Part shown: positions 5,149 to 5,175 of the stretch, one piece after another | How the letters are laid out: every line of letters starts with the position of its first letter | Numbering within the stretch: the first letter of the stretch is position 1 | NCBI GenBank assembly: GCA_026002595.1 | Contig: BOBW01000110.1 | Location: forward strand, 1 to 5,175 | DNA length: 5,175 nucleotides | DNA from: Spirochaetia bacterium | GTDB lineage: Bacteria; Spirochaetota; Spirochaetia; Treponematales; Breznakiellaceae | Direction of reading: 5' to 3' | Notes under the pieces: model-generated | Databases searched by the model: none | What the model saw: only the letters and a program-made list of their open reading frames with translations | Told to the model about the DNA's origin: nothing | Position numbers and translations under genes: made by a program

Positions 5149-5175
5149 ATGCCAATAAACACTAAACAGTTATTT
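5149..5175 (+). CDS. Possible start of a divergent gene (partial, nine codons visible)
   Basis: An ATG at 5149 opens a frame that stays open to the window edge and reads MPINTKQLF. A GTG directly before it, at 5146, is in frame and could be the start instead. AAGGGG at 5131-5136 lies 9 nt before the GTG or 12 nt before the ATG, and a candidate promoter lies upstream. The visible part is far too short to name a product, and an open frame of nine codons is weak evidence on its own. Confidence 0.35.

Noticed and set aside
5138..5149. ATG at 5138 as the divergent gene start
   Set aside because: It reads only three codons before a TGA stop.

Overview
This window holds most of an Rnf operon, which encodes an ion-translocating ferredoxin:NAD+ oxidoreductase. 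It is read entirely on the minus strand, in the order rnfC, rnfD, rnfG, rnfE, rnfA, rnfB. Five genes are complete and intact. rnfB keeps its first 206 codons and runs off the left edge of the window. About 184 bp upstream of rnfC complete the window. They carry a candidate minus-strand promoter, a palindrome at its expected start site, a candidate divergent plus-strand promoter and possibly the first codons of a divergent gene.

The layout from right to left is as follows. The intergenic control region is 4992-5175. rnfC (4991-3552) encodes the soluble subunit with the NADH/FMN site and two 4Fe-4S clusters. A 14-bp gap leads to rnfD (3537-2401), a membrane subunit with a covalent-FMN threonine. 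rnfG (2404-1829) overlaps it by ATGA and carries the second covalent FMN. rnfE (1832-1203) overlaps rnfG by ATGA. rnfA (1203-628) overlaps rnfE by TGATG. A 9-bp gap leads to rnfB (618 to beyond position 1), the iron-sulfur entry subunit. The tight spacing, with stop-start overlaps and Shine-Dalgarno sites lying on upstream stops, indicates a single translationally coupled transcript.

From family knowledge, electrons from reduced ferredoxin enter through RnfB and pass the iron-sulfur centre held between RnfA and RnfE. They then move through the covalent flavins of RnfG and RnfD and reach RnfC, where NAD+ is reduced. The energy drives Na+ or H+ out of the cell, and the reaction is reversible. 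The sequence does not reveal which ion is used.

The C-D-G-E-A-B order and the multi-cluster RnfB are typical of clostridial and other anaerobe Rnf systems rather than the A-B-C-D-G-E order of Proteobacteria. The organism is therefore probably a strict or facultative anaerobe with moderate to high GC. A fermentative or acetogenic firmicute or a Treponema-like spirochaete would fit, but the lineage is a guess. I see no mobile element, CRISPR array, tRNA or rRNA, and no wholly new system. The points worth a second look are the Fur/PerR-like palindrome at the rnfC start site, atypical flavinylation motifs in RnfG and RnfD, and alanine-rich tails on RnfC and RnfD.
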